Source: Anaerolineae bacterium (GTDB lineage: Bacteria; Chloroflexota; Anaerolineae; Aggregatilineales; Phototrophicaceae). From it: a DNA stretch of 64,000 nt. The stretch lies in NCBI GenBank assembly GCA_017303635.1, contig JAFLCG010000005.1:186001-250000 (forward strand), in the 5' to 3' direction. How positions within the stretch are numbered: position 1 is the stretch's first letter; each line of letters starts with the position of its first letter. The translations under genes and the position numbers were made by a program. Below, in pieces: positions 41,215 through 49,436 of the stretch. Below the pieces are notes generated by a model, which saw only the letters and a program-made list of their open reading frames with translations, did no database searches and was not told the DNA's origin.

Positions 41215-41541
41215 ATGACCGGCTTCTTCGAGCGACTCTTTGGAACAGGCGGCAATAAGGGCAGCGGAGCAGCGGCCCGAGAGCGCCTTCAGTTCATCCT
41301 GGTGCATGACCGCATCAATCTGCCACCAGAACAGCTTCAAGCAATGAAAGCTGAAATTCTGGCCGTCATCTCCCGCTACGTCAGTGTCAATAGTGAACAG
41401 GTTGATATCGCCCTCCAGCAGCGTGACCGCGACAGCCTGCTGGTCGCAGAGATTCCATTCACAAAAGCCATTGACACCGATGAGGCCCGTCAGCGAATGG
41501 CAGACCCCGAAAAGACCGATAACAATATGGATGATGCCTGA
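41215..41541 (+). CDS. minE: Cell division topological specificity factor MinE
   Basis: 108 residues from ATG 41215, slightly longer than E. coli MinE (88). N-terminal GFFERLFGTGG is the membrane-binding helix; ARERLQFILVHDRINLPPEQLQAMKAEILAVISRYV is the MinD-contact and dimer region; the C-terminal tail is acidic and polar. It drives MinD release and pole-to-pole oscillation. MinE together with MinCD in one operon indicates an oscillating Min system rather than the MinJ/DivIVA type. Confidence 0.93.
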   Translation: MTGFFERLFGTGGNKGSGAAARERLQFILVHDRINLPPEQLQAMKAEILAVISRYVSVNSEQVDIALQQRDRDSLLVAEIPFTKAIDTDEARQRMADPEKTDNNMDDA

Positions 41542-41580
41542 GTGGCGCATCCTATTGCGTAGTTAACTCGGAAAACCCAC

Positions 41581-42678
41581 ATGAACCAATCCGGCTCATT
41601 CCTACGGAACTTTGATTGGATTCTCTTTGGTGTGACCCTGGTGCTGGTTGCCTTCGGCATTCTGATGATCCGCAGCGCCACCACAGGAGCCATCGACCCA
41701 GACCTCATCAGCCGCGTGCCAGACCAAATCACCTACACAATCATCGGCTTTGGGGTGATGTTCGTTCTAGCCCTCATTGACTACCGTTTGCTGGGTGGGA
41801 TGCACACATGGCTGTACGTGGTCATGGTGGTACTACTTCTGTTGGTGCGCTTTCTGGGAGTCGAAGGCGACGCAGGTTCCCAGCGCTGGATTAACCTGGG
41901 TATCCGCATTCAGCCTTCGGAAATCGGTAAAATACTCATCATCATCACGCTGGGGCATTATCTCAGCCGCCGTTACCATCTCATGGGCGACCTGAGAACA
42001 GTAGCTGGCTCACTGGTGCATATTTCCATCCCGCTAGGACTAATCTTCATCCAGCCCAACCTGGGTACGACGATCGTCTTTGCTGTGATCTGGTTCACGC
42101 TGATCTGGGCGGCGGGATTGCGCCTGCGCCATATCGGTCTCTTTTTGCTGATTGCGGTACTGGCAGCTCCCCTCTTGTGGTCACAGATGCAGGATTATCA
42201 AAAATCACGCATTACCACCTTTATCAATCCCGATAGTGACCCCGATGCGGCCTTCAACATTCTGCAATCACGTATCGCGGTCGGGTCAGGTGGATTGATC
42301 GGCAAAGGGTATTCCAATGGCACCCAGACTCAACTCCGTTATCTGCGCGTGCGTCATACCGATTTCATCTTCAGCGTCATTGCCGAGGAATTTGGCTTGG
42401 TCGGGGGCGTGGCGGTCATGGCAGGAATTGGTGTGGTCGTCTGGCGCATCCTGCGTGGTGCACGCATGGCAGCAGACCCCCTCGGCAGCATGATCTGTTA
42501 CGGGGTAGCAGCCATTATCTTCTTCCAGACTTCGGTCTCTATCGGTATGAACTTGAGTATCCTGCCCGTGACGGGCCTAACGTTGCCCTTTATCAGTTCA
42601 GGCGGCACCTCGCTACTGTCATTCCTTGCCGGGGTGGGACTCGCGCAGAGCGTCATCGTCCGTAAACGCCCGGTGTAA
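41581..42678 (+). CDS. rodA: Rod shape-determining protein RodA (SEDS glycosyltransferase)
   Basis: 365 residues with about ten membrane helices and SEDS motifs: NFDWILFGVTLVLVAFGILMIRSAT at the start, GDAGSQRWINLGIRIQPSEIGKI, FIQPNLGTTIVF (the QPNLGT motif of RodA), DFIFSVIAEEFGLVGG and GLTLPFISSGGTSLLSF near the C-terminus. It polymerises lipid II into glycan strands with PBP2 encoded upstream. Placing rodA after minCDE, apart from mrdA, gives the cluster its mixed elongation/division layout. Confidence 0.93.
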   Translation: MNQSGSFLRNFDWILFGVTLVLVAFGILMIRSATTGAIDPDLISRVPDQITYTIIGFGVMFVLALIDYRLLGGMHTWLYVVMVVLLLLVRFLGVEGDAGSQRWINLGIRIQPSEIGKILIIITLGHYLSRRYHLMGDLRTVAGSLVHISIPLGLIFIQPNLGTTIVFAVIWFTLIWAAGLRLRHIGLFLLIAVLAAPLLWSQMQDYQKSRITTFINPDSDPDAAFNILQSRIAVGSGGLIGKGYSNGTQTQLRYLRVRHTDFIFSVIAEEFGLVGGVAVMAGIGVVVWRILRGARMAADPLGSMICYGVAAIIFFQTSVSIGMNLSILPVTGLTLPFISSGGTSLLSFLAGVGLAQSVIVRKRPV

Positions 42679-42741
42679 AAACAACTAGGCTACACCGCCT
42701 ACAAATTCAGTCCACATTCCAGTATGATATACCTCTTAGCA

Positions 42742-42761
42742 CAGGCGGGTTTCCCCGCCTG
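42742..42761 (+). other. 8-bp hairpin in the gltX leader
   Basis: CAGGCGGG (42742-42749) and CCCGCCTG (42754-42761) form a perfect stem with a TTTC loop, between a TATGAT (42723-42728, possible -10) and the gltX start at 42786. No T-run follows. It might be a leader element for gltX or a repeat; a T-box is not evident. Confidence 0.5.
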
Positions 42762-42785
42762 AAATCGTTCCGATGAGGTGAGAGA

Positions 42786-44339
42786 GTGACAGATCGGCCT
42801 TCGCGCCCGGTGCGTGTGCGCTTTGCGCCCAGCCCAACCGGATCGCTCCATATTGGTGGTCTGCGGACCGCGCTGTTCAATTACCTGTATGCCCGGCGGC
42901 ATGGCGGTAGCTTCATCCTGCGGATTGAAGATACCGACCAGAAACGTTTTGATCCCACTGCGCTCCAAACGCTGATGGAAGCCTTACAGTGGGCGGGCTT
43001 GCAATGGGATGAAGGCCCGGAGGTTGGCGGCCCTTACGGCCCCTATGTCCAGTCGGAACGATTAGCAATTTATCAGCAGTGGGCGAACTGGCTGGTCGAG
43101 AACGGCAAGGCATACAAGGACTTTAACGCCAATACCCGCCCAGCTGATGTGCCATTTGACAAAGAAGCGCGCAAGCAAGCTTACCGTGAAAAAGCAGCTC
43201 GTAATGAGCCGTTGACCATTACCCCACCTAGTTGCCGGGATCTAACACCGGATGAAGTGGCTGAACGCGAAGCACGTGGCGAGAGTTATGTCATCCGATT
43301 CAAGATGCCGCAATCGGGTGAAACCATTGTGCAGGATTACATTCGTGGCGAAGTGCGCTTTGATAATCAAACCCAGCAGGATGCTATCCTCCTCAAAGAA
43401 GATGGCTATCCAACTTACCATCTGGCGCATGTGGTCGATGATTACCTGATGCAGATTTCACATGTCATGCGGGCTAATGAATGGCTGCCTTCCTATCCCC
43501 TGCACGCCCAACTGTGGTGGGCTTTTGGCTGGGAGATGCCGATTTACGTACATCTGCCAGTGATGCTCAACCCGAACGGCAAAGGGAAAATCAGCAAGCG
43601 CAATCCACCCAAGGATAAATTTGGCAACATTATCCCGGTGATGGTGCATGATTACATTGCGGCAGGTTACCTACCCGAAGCAATGGTCAACTTCCTCACT
43701 AACATCGGTTGGAACTTTGGTGATGAGCGCGAGAAGTTCACACAGGCTGAAGCCATTGAACGTTTTGATCTCGACCGCATCAATGAGGCCAACAGTGCCT
43801 ACCCGGTGGAGAAACTGCAATGGTTGAACGGCGAGTACATCCGGGAAATGGAACCGCTGGAATTGGCAAAGCGACTCAAGCCAGTGCTGGAAAAAGCAGG
43901 CTACGAGGTAAATGCGGACTTCCTGCTTAAGGTAGTACCGCTGGTACAGACTCGCATCAAGTCGTTGAATGATATCATCCCGATGGCGGGTTTCCTGTTC
44001 CGGGAGGAGTTCATTCCAGCCACAGCAGACCTACTTATCCAGAAAAAGATGGATGCCGCCCAAACGGCGATGGCGCTCCAGCGCAGTCTGGAAATCCTCA
44101 GCGCGCTCAAGGACTTCTCGACGGCAGCTCTGCAGGAAGCCATCCAGCCGCTGACGGAATCACTGGGACTGACCAACAGCCAACTGTTCGGTGTACTGCG
44201 CGTCGCTGTGACCGGGCAGACCATCTCGACACCCACGTTTGAAACGATGGATATCCTTGGGCAAGCAGTCTCAATTGCACGGTTGAAACAGGCGCTGGAA
44301 ACCTTACGTTCAAGCCTTGAAAAACCTATCCCGGCCTGA
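42786..44339 (+). CDS. gltX: Glutamyl-tRNA synthetase
   Basis: 517 residues, class I synthetase. The HIGH-region is FAPSPTGSLHIGGLRTALFNY (13-33). RIEDTDQKRF follows, and the KMSKS equivalent is KISKR near 268 in NPNGKGKISKRN. The C-terminal anticodon-binding helical domain starts near 350. It charges tRNA-Glu with glutamate. Because a separate glutaminyl-tRNA synthetase (51688) and a tRNA-Gln (44380) are in the same window, it can be of the discriminating type. Starts at GTG 42786 preceded by GAGGTGAGA. Confidence 0.95.
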   Translation: MTDRPSRPVRVRFAPSPTGSLHIGGLRTALFNYLYARRHGGSFILRIEDTDQKRFDPTALQTLMEALQWAGLQWDEGPEVGGPYGPYVQSERLAIYQQWANWLVENGKAYKDFNANTRPADVPFDKEARKQAYREKAARNEPLTITPPSCRDLTPDEVAEREARGESYVIRFKMPQSGETIVQDYIRGEVRFDNQTQQDAILLKEDGYPTYHLAHVVDDYLMQISHVMRANEWLPSYPLHAQLWWAFGWEMPIYVHLPVMLNPNGKGKISKRNPPKDKFGNIIPVMVHDYIAAGYLPEAMVNFLTNIGWNFGDEREKFTQAEAIERFDLDRINEANSAYPVEKLQWLNGEYIREMEPLELAKRLKPVLEKAGYEVNADFLLKVVPLVQTRIKSLNDIIPMAGFLFREEFIPATADLLIQKKMDAAQTAMALQRSLEILSALKDFSTAALQEAIQPLTESLGLTNSQLFGVLRVAVTGQTISTPTFETMDILGQAVSIARLKQALETLRSSLEKPIPA

Positions 44340-44379
44340 TAGCATATGGGTGGTTGGAGGAAATCCAACGACCCTTTAT

Positions 44380-44450
44380 TGGGGGATAGTTCAACGGCAG
44401 AACCCTTGACTCTGACTCAAGTGATCTTGGTTCGAATCCAGGTCCCCCAG
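44380..44450 (+). tRNA. tRNA-Gln (anticodon CTG)
   Basis: A 71-base cloverleaf. Acceptor TGGGGGA/TCCCCCA, D stem GTTC/GAAC, anticodon stem CTTGA (44405-44409) / TCAAG (44417-44421) with loop CTCTGAC giving anticodon CTG at 44412-44414, T stem CTTGG/CCAGG around TTCGAAT, discriminator G at 44450. The CCA tail is not encoded. It reads CAG codons. It lies 40 bases downstream of gltX and could be cut from its transcript; a 6-bp hairpin (44353-44369) separates them. A strong terminator follows. Confidence 0.95.
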
Positions 44451-44455
44451 CACAC

Positions 44456-44488
44456 AACGGACAGCATCCCAGCTGTCCGTTTTTGTTT
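44456..44488 (+). terminator. Rho-independent terminator after gltX/tRNA-Gln
   Basis: A 10-bp stem (44456-44465 with 44472-44481, 6-nt ATCCCA loop) is followed directly by TTTGTTTC; the T stretch from 44480 to 44484 is unbroken. A classic intrinsic terminator ending the gltX-tRNA transcription unit. Confidence 0.9.
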
Positions 44489-44537
44489 CTCGCTCGTTGC
44501 CTTCGAGTCTGCAGCTCACCTCGCGTATCTCATCGGT

Positions 44538-45713
44538 TCAAGGTGCTTCCAAAAAGCGCTGAAGACCCTGCCTGTCTGCGGGCAATCCATAGTGTTCAAG
44601 CAGATTGGTCGGCACCTTCCAGAATGGCTCCGTCTTAAGCAGCAAGTGGAGCATTTGACGCTCTGCACCCGTCAGGTCGGAGCCTTTGACCTTGTACTCA
44701 GCCGGTTCATAATAGCGACCGACCCTTAGCATAGTATCCCGCATCGGCCTTAAGATGTCTTCTGTCGTGATCTCAGCACGCGAGCGGGCGAGATGCGGCA
44801 TCGGGAGCGGACTCCAACGCCGCACAGGTATCACGTCTTTCAACAGCCCGTCTAGCAGCAGGCGCCCGATCACATGCGCGTCGTAAGGGATATTGACCAA
44901 CGGTAGCACACGCGTACAAAACGAGACAAATTCCTGACGCGGTAGTACTGCCAGAAGATCACAAATTTCTTCAATCTCCTGACCATTTAGTTTAAAGGGG
45001 ATGGAGTTCCGCATCACGTTCTCGAGGAAGCGTTGGGTGTCCTCCGTGATGCGCATTTGCGACAGGTAAATCACTACGAACGCCGCTTCTACGTGCAGTA
45101 TAGAAGGATGATCGGATGCGAGATAAGTCCGGCAGTGTTCCAAGAGCGCAGGTACGACTTCCAGAGCGGGATGGATCCCGACCCTCGCATAAAAAGCGAT
45201 TTCCCCAAACAGGTCTTTCAGAAACCCGTTGTTCTTTTGCTTCTTCAAGAACGCGATCAATGCCGGGGCAACATCCGAATGGTCCGTCGGCAACAGTGCC
45301 AGCATCATAAAAGACATTCGTTGGATGTTCCGCGTGCGGTCTGCCAACAGCCGAAGAAGATCTGGAACAGCCTTCCGCAAAGCTTGCAGCATGTGCTGGT
45401 GAGATGCGGCGCCGTCTTCAGGCGGATAGGAGCTTCGGACAATGCGTGTCCAACTATAAAGCATCTCAACCAGTGCAACACGATCCATCCGAACCTTGGA
45501 AACGAGGAGCTGTACAAAAAAAGGCACTACATAACCTGATACTTCGTAAATAGAGCCTTGATGGTTCACTTTCTCGCTCAGTGTCTCCATCGCCGCCTGC
45601 TGCAACTGCACATCGCCGGACAGGAGATCGGTCAGAAGCTGCGGAACCTCTTCGGCAGTACCAAAAGCGGTTTGGATGCGTGCCCATGGAACATCATTTA
45701 AGCCAGATAACAT
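44538..45713 (-). CDS. HEAT-repeat protein of unknown role
   Basis: 391 residues built mostly of helical pairs. The N-terminal part resembles a family of HEAT-repeat proteins that begin with an xTAEEVPQLLTDLLSGD segment and HQGSIYEVSGYVVPFFVQLLV, as seen in many actinobacterial and Chloroflexota proteins. The rest alternates helical stretches without catalytic motifs. Proteins of this kind serve as scaffolds, and some act as immunity proteins of contact-dependent toxins; no toxin gene is adjacent. Composition is a little lower in GC than the flanks. It starts at ATG 45713, just after a possible transposon remnant. Function unknown. Confidence 0.7.
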   Translation of the reverse strand: MLSGLNDVPWARIQTAFGTAEEVPQLLTDLLSGDVQLQQAAMETLSEKVNHQGSIYEVSGYVVPFFVQLLVSKVRMDRVALVEMLYSWTRIVRSSYPPEDGAASHQHMLQALRKAVPDLLRLLADRTRNIQRMSFMMLALLPTDHSDVAPALIAFLKKQKNNGFLKDLFGEIAFYARVGIHPALEVVPALLEHCRTYLASDHPSILHVEAAFVVIYLSQMRITEDTQRFLENVMRNSIPFKLNGQEIEEICDLLAVLPRQEFVSFCTRVLPLVNIPYDAHVIGRLLLDGLLKDVIPVRRWSPLPMPHLARSRAEITTEDILRPMRDTMLRVGRYYEPAEYKVKGSDLTGAERQMLHLLLKTEPFWKVPTNLLEHYGLPADRQGLQRFLEAP

Positions 45714-46124
45714 GTGCCTCCTTTGGCTGCGAAGTGGGTTTCGTCCTCCAGCCTAAAGCACTGAGGTGCTGGGGACACTGTCGTTTCGCGGGTTTCCCCA
45801 TCTCCCAGGCGTTCGCCTGAAGATGCCTTCTTGTGCCGCGCCAAGCCGACTTCCGATCTCGGCATTTGCTCCACAGCGTATGGGTCTGCTTAGGCAAAGG
45901 GTACCTGAGTTCAACGGCAACACGCAAGTAAGTAGGCAGCCTATCGAACTCGGCAACTGTAGCATGTCGGAGCCAATCGTATAGAGAGGGAGGACTGTCC
46001 GTTTTTTGTTCTGAATTTTCATGGGATACAGACGTTACAGGGCCATGAGTTGAGGAAAACATTCAGGTTGATTACACTCGACAGATGAAGGTCCGAGAAT
46101 AATACGAGCAGGCACCTAACCCGT
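45714..46124. other. 411-base region without a confident gene; possible transposase tail remnant
   Basis: No convincing complete gene. On the minus strand, one frame between about 45870 and 45700 gives a charged peptide (SSGERLGDGETRETTV...PQCFRLEDE) followed by an imperfect GC stem (CCAGCACC...AGGCTGG), a style that recalls the tail and right end of IS200/IS605 tnpB elements, but I cannot confirm identity. A second minus-strand segment reads YDWLRHATVAEFDRLPTYLRVAVELRYP in another frame, again like a broken gene. The downstream serine hydrolase needs a promoter here. Confidence 0.35.
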
Positions 46125-47273
46125 ATGAGAAAGCCTATGGCCCCACAACGCATTGGCCTCCGCTGGACTCGAGTTAGCAGCACCCGGCAGCTCATCCGCC
46201 TGGGCAGCATTCTCTTCCTGTTGGCGATTCTATCCAGTGTACCGACTGCCCGGATGCAGGATGACGGTTTAAGTCTGATTTGGCAGCAAGTGGCAACCCA
46301 GCCTGAGGACTTCGCCGTTGGCTGTGAGCGGCTCGATTCAGGGAGAAGTCCAATCCTCTACAATGCCGATGCGGCCTTCCCCATCGCCTCGATCACCAAA
46401 GTCCTCATCTTCATGGAGTATGCCAGTCGGCTGGAAGCGGGTAGCATCTCCCCCGATGAGACAGTCGAAGTCAGTGTACTGGACCGCTACAACCTGCCCC
46501 GCACCGACCGGGGGGCGCATGACCTGTTTATGCAGCAGTACCCGGCCACCATACGAACCCTCCGATTACGTGATGTAGCACGTGGCATGGTGCAGTATAG
46601 CTCGAACGCTGCTTCGGACTATCTGCTAGACCGATTGGCACCGATTGAGTGGGGCACCTTGTTTCAGGCCCTCTCTATCACCGGCAGCACCCTGCCCCAT
46701 TCCCTCACCATGATCCCGCTGCTGATGAATAATCATGAAACCGGCAAAGCCCAGTTAGCTGACTTAGCTGCTTTATCCATTAGCCAGGGAGAATCCTACC
46801 TCGATCTCTATACCACGGACGAGAGCTGGCGCGAACAGGAAATTGCCTATCGTGCGCCCCGAGGAAGTGACTTTCCAGACTGGGAGACCCAGGGTGCGAT
46901 CTTACAGCGCCACACCGCGCTCGGAACGATCCGGGACTATATGCGTGTGTTGCGTGCCATCTACAGCGCCGACAGCACGCTCTCAGCATCGGTTCGGTCG
47001 ATGACACGGGAAGCCATGCGCTGGGTCAACAACGAGTATATTGACACGAATTACGTAGAGTATGGGTCCAAGCTGGGCTTTTATTCGGGTGGTACGCTCG
47101 CTTTGATCGCCTATGGCGATCCACTGGTCGGTGAGCCGATTATCTCCGCAACCTTCTTACGCAACATTCCGCGTCAGGTTTATAACAACCTCGTCCGCAA
47201 TGATGTGATTGGCGACTTCGCCCACTGGCTAAATCTCAACCGCTGCAACGGGCTGGAAGCCCAATTGCCCTGA
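46125..47273 (+). CDS. Exported serine hydrolase (class A beta-lactamase/D,D-peptidase fold)
   Basis: 382 residues. A basic N-terminus and hydrophobic segment at about 26-42 form a signal peptide or anchor. The penicillin-recognition triad is present: SITK (near 87-90) with active-site serine, YSSN (near 165-168) as SxN, and a late KLGFYSGG segment in the KTG position. The KTG threonine is changed, which is more usual in D,D-peptidase-like hydrolases than in beta-lactamases. It probably acts on peptidoglycan peptides or on beta-lactams outside the membrane; this cannot be separated by sequence. ATGs at 46125 and 46137 are both possible starts. Confidence 0.8.
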   Translation: MRKPMAPQRIGLRWTRVSSTRQLIRLGSILFLLAILSSVPTARMQDDGLSLIWQQVATQPEDFAVGCERLDSGRSPILYNADAAFPIASITKVLIFMEYASRLEAGSISPDETVEVSVLDRYNLPRTDRGAHDLFMQQYPATIRTLRLRDVARGMVQYSSNAASDYLLDRLAPIEWGTLFQALSITGSTLPHSLTMIPLLMNNHETGKAQLADLAALSISQGESYLDLYTTDESWREQEIAYRAPRGSDFPDWETQGAILQRHTALGTIRDYMRVLRAIYSADSTLSASVRSMTREAMRWVNNEYIDTNYVEYGSKLGFYSGGTLALIAYGDPLVGEPIISATFLRNIPRQVYNNLVRNDVIGDFAHWLNLNRCNGLEAQLP

Positions 47274-47329
47274 ACAAGTGGGTGCTGAATCGCTTCACCG
47301 ATCACAATGAGCCAAAAGTTCACACTGAT

Positions 47330-47365
47330 TTAAGCCTATTTAAGGATTCTTCAGATCGACTTCAG
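47330..47365 (+). promoter_or_regulatory. Four direct-repeat half-sites TT(A/C)AG, OmpR-family type operator
   Basis: TTAAG at 47330, TTAAG at 47340, TTCAG at 47350 and TTCAG at 47361 are on the same strand with 10, 10 and 11-base steps, i.e. one per helical turn. Tandem half-sites with this spacing are characteristic of OmpR/PhoB-type regulators. The last one overlaps where a -35 would lie relative to TATGCT (47386-47391, 17-base spacer), and no good -35 is present. That is the layout of an activator-dependent promoter for the secreted hydrolase at 47489. Confidence 0.55.
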
Positions 47366-47488
47366 GTTTCATTTTTTAGAACCGCTATGCTGGAAATATC
47401 AACGTGTCCTCACTTCAGAACGCAGTCAAGCGACTAACTGAATGACCAAAACGTTGTGTACACGGTTCTCAATCATGGAGTATGAAGT

Positions 47489-49300
47489 ATGTCCGCTATC
47501 ACAGGAAGTTCGCGACTGAAGTTCGCGCTATTGGTTATGGCAGCTATTGTGTTGGTACTGTCCTTCGCCACTGTCAGTGCCCAGGAATCTTCAGGTAACG
47601 ATCTCGCATTTGATAACTCAGCCTGGCAGTACGATGCTGCTAACAACGTCTACTGGCAGATTGGCATCGTCTATGTCACCAATCCAGCGACGACTGACTA
47701 TGAATCATTGGGAATTTTTGTTCCTGGCGATTACTTGAGCGCAACAGATAATGGTGACGGCACCTACACGGCCACGCTCAGCGCTGACACAGTTGTCAAC
47801 GGCTATACCGCACTGACCGCGCCCATCGTATTCCCTGTAAACACACCCGGTTATTCGGCAGCAGCAGCCCCTACCTCGTATAACTATGACGAGGTTTCCA
47901 GTTACGTGCAGGCTGGCTTCATCTATGTCAGCGCAGGCCTGCGTGGGCGTGATAACGGCTATGACGCCAATGGAAATCTTATTTTCAGCGGTGGCGCCCC
48001 TTGGGGTGTGACTGATCTGAAAGCTGCCGTTCGTTATTACCGCTATAACGCGAATATATTGCCCGGCAGCACCGACAGCATCTTTATATTCGGCATGAGC
48101 GGCGGTGGCGCGCAGACCAGCGTCATGGCAGCGACAGGGGACAGCGCGCTTTACACCCCTTACCTGGAATCCATTGGTGCCGCCATGACTGATGCGGATG
48201 GCAATCCCATCAGTGATGCAGTTCTGGGTGCAATGGCTTGGTGCCCAATCACCAGCCTTGACTATGCAGATGCAGCCTATGAATGGAATATGGGGCAGTA
48301 TGCCTCGTCAGGCACTCGTGCCGACGACACCTGGACTTCAGCGCTATCCGATGATCTTGCCGAAGCCTACGCCCTTTACATCAACGCGCTGGGGCTCACA
48401 GACGAAGAAGGCAACCCACTAACCCTGGAAGCGACCGATGCCGGCATTTATACGGCAGGCAGCTACTATGACATCCTGCTGGCGGTGATCGAGGAATCGC
48501 TAAACAACTTCCTGGCGGATACCACCTTCCCGTATACACCAGCAGCAAGCGGCGGCTTCGGAGGTGGCAGACCCAATGGGGGAACCCCGCCGAACGGCCA
48601 GATGCCGAGTGGGACGCCCCCCGGTGGCGAAATGCCGAATGCAGCCTCTAGCACCGAAAGCACCACCTATGAAACCGTCGAAGCCTACATCGCCTCACTC
48701 AATGCCGAAGTGGAATGGGTAACCTATGACGCCTCAAGCAATACCGCCCAGATCACCAGCGTAGCAGATTTCGTCGCTTATGGGAGCAAGAATGCTCGTA
48801 AGAGTGTCGGTGCCTTCGACGACCTGAGCCGCGGCCAGGCAGAAAATAACGTCTTTGGGAACGATGAAAACGACTCCCTGCACTTTAGCTCGGTACTGGC
48901 AAACCTGTTGGCGCAGAATCAGGATACCTATGGAACCTATTCGGACTGGGATGCATCCGTTGTGGAAGCCTATGCGAGCGACTTACAGCAGCTCGATGCA
49001 CTGGGCAACAGCATCCAGTATCGCCAGAACATGTACAATCCGATGTACTACCTGCTGCCCTATTATGAAGGCTACCAGACATCAACTGTGGCCCCATACT
49101 GGCGCATACACACGGGTATCGAACAGGGTGATACGGCCACAACAGTGGAACTAAACCTTGCATTGGCGCTCCAAAGCTATGAAGGTGTGCAGGATGTAGA
49201 GTTTGCCACCGTTTGGGATCAAGGGCATGTCATGGCCGAACGAACGGGTACCAGCACAGACAACTTCATTACCTGGGTGAACGCCATCGTCGGACAGTAG
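47489..49300 (+). CDS. Secreted tannase/feruloyl-esterase-like alpha/beta hydrolase
   Basis: 603 residues with a Sec signal peptide (hydrophobic LLVMAAIVLVLSFATVSAQ, cleavage near residue 31). The catalytic core has the nucleophile elbow GMSGGGAQ (Ser near 206) and a late histidine in VWDQGHVMAERTG. Between them is a Gly/Pro/Asn-rich low-complexity linker (about 352-382, GGFGGGRPNGG... repeats of PxGxxP). The layout resembles tannase subtype A/B and related exported esterases; the substrate is unknown. GGAG lies 8 bases before the ATG. It is preceded by an OmpR-type repeat array and followed by a two-component system that may control it (inference). Confidence 0.75.
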   Translation: MSAITGSSRLKFALLVMAAIVLVLSFATVSAQESSGNDLAFDNSAWQYDAANNVYWQIGIVYVTNPATTDYESLGIFVPGDYLSATDNGDGTYTATLSADTVVNGYTALTAPIVFPVNTPGYSAAAAPTSYNYDEVSSYVQAGFIYVSAGLRGRDNGYDANGNLIFSGGAPWGVTDLKAAVRYYRYNANILPGSTDSIFIFGMSGGGAQTSVMAATGDSALYTPYLESIGAAMTDADGNPISDAVLGAMAWCPITSLDYADAAYEWNMGQYASSGTRADDTWTSALSDDLAEAYALYINALGLTDEEGNPLTLEATDAGIYTAGSYYDILLAVIEESLNNFLADTTFPYTPAASGGFGGGRPNGGTPPNGQMPSGTPPGGEMPNAASSTESTTYETVEAYIASLNAEVEWVTYDASSNTAQITSVADFVAYGSKNARKSVGAFDDLSRGQAENNVFGNDENDSLHFSSVLANLLAQNQDTYGTYSDWDASVVEAYASDLQQLDALGNSIQYRQNMYNPMYYLLPYYEGYQTSTVAPYWRIHTGIEQGDTATTVELNLALALQSYEGVQDVEFATVWDQGHVMAERTGTSTDNFITWVNAIVGQ

Positions 49301-49436
49301 ATCATCGTCTTTTCCATGGTCATCCTGCATACTCACTATGTAGGATGACCTTCTGTTTCTAGCTTCACAACCAGACTGGGTGAATGCATATCACGACAAT
49401 CCCACCCAACGATGCGCATCCCAAAGAGAAAGTGTC

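Noticed and set aside
40375..41550. 391-residue open frame on the minus strand over minD/minE
   Set aside because: Antisense to two well-recognised genes; Ser/Arg-rich product without any family feature.
44353..44369. Terminator after gltX
   Set aside because: Only a 6-bp stem without a T-run; the true terminator is after the tRNA at 44456-44488.
45694..46062. 122-residue minus-strand ORF upstream of the HEAT gene
   Set aside because: Composition shifts midway and it overlaps the HEAT gene's start; more like degraded sequence than an intact gene.
46125..47273. Reading the serine hydrolase as a resistance beta-lactamase
   Set aside because: The KTG motif is altered and the Glu of the class A omega loop cannot be confirmed, so only the broad fold is called.
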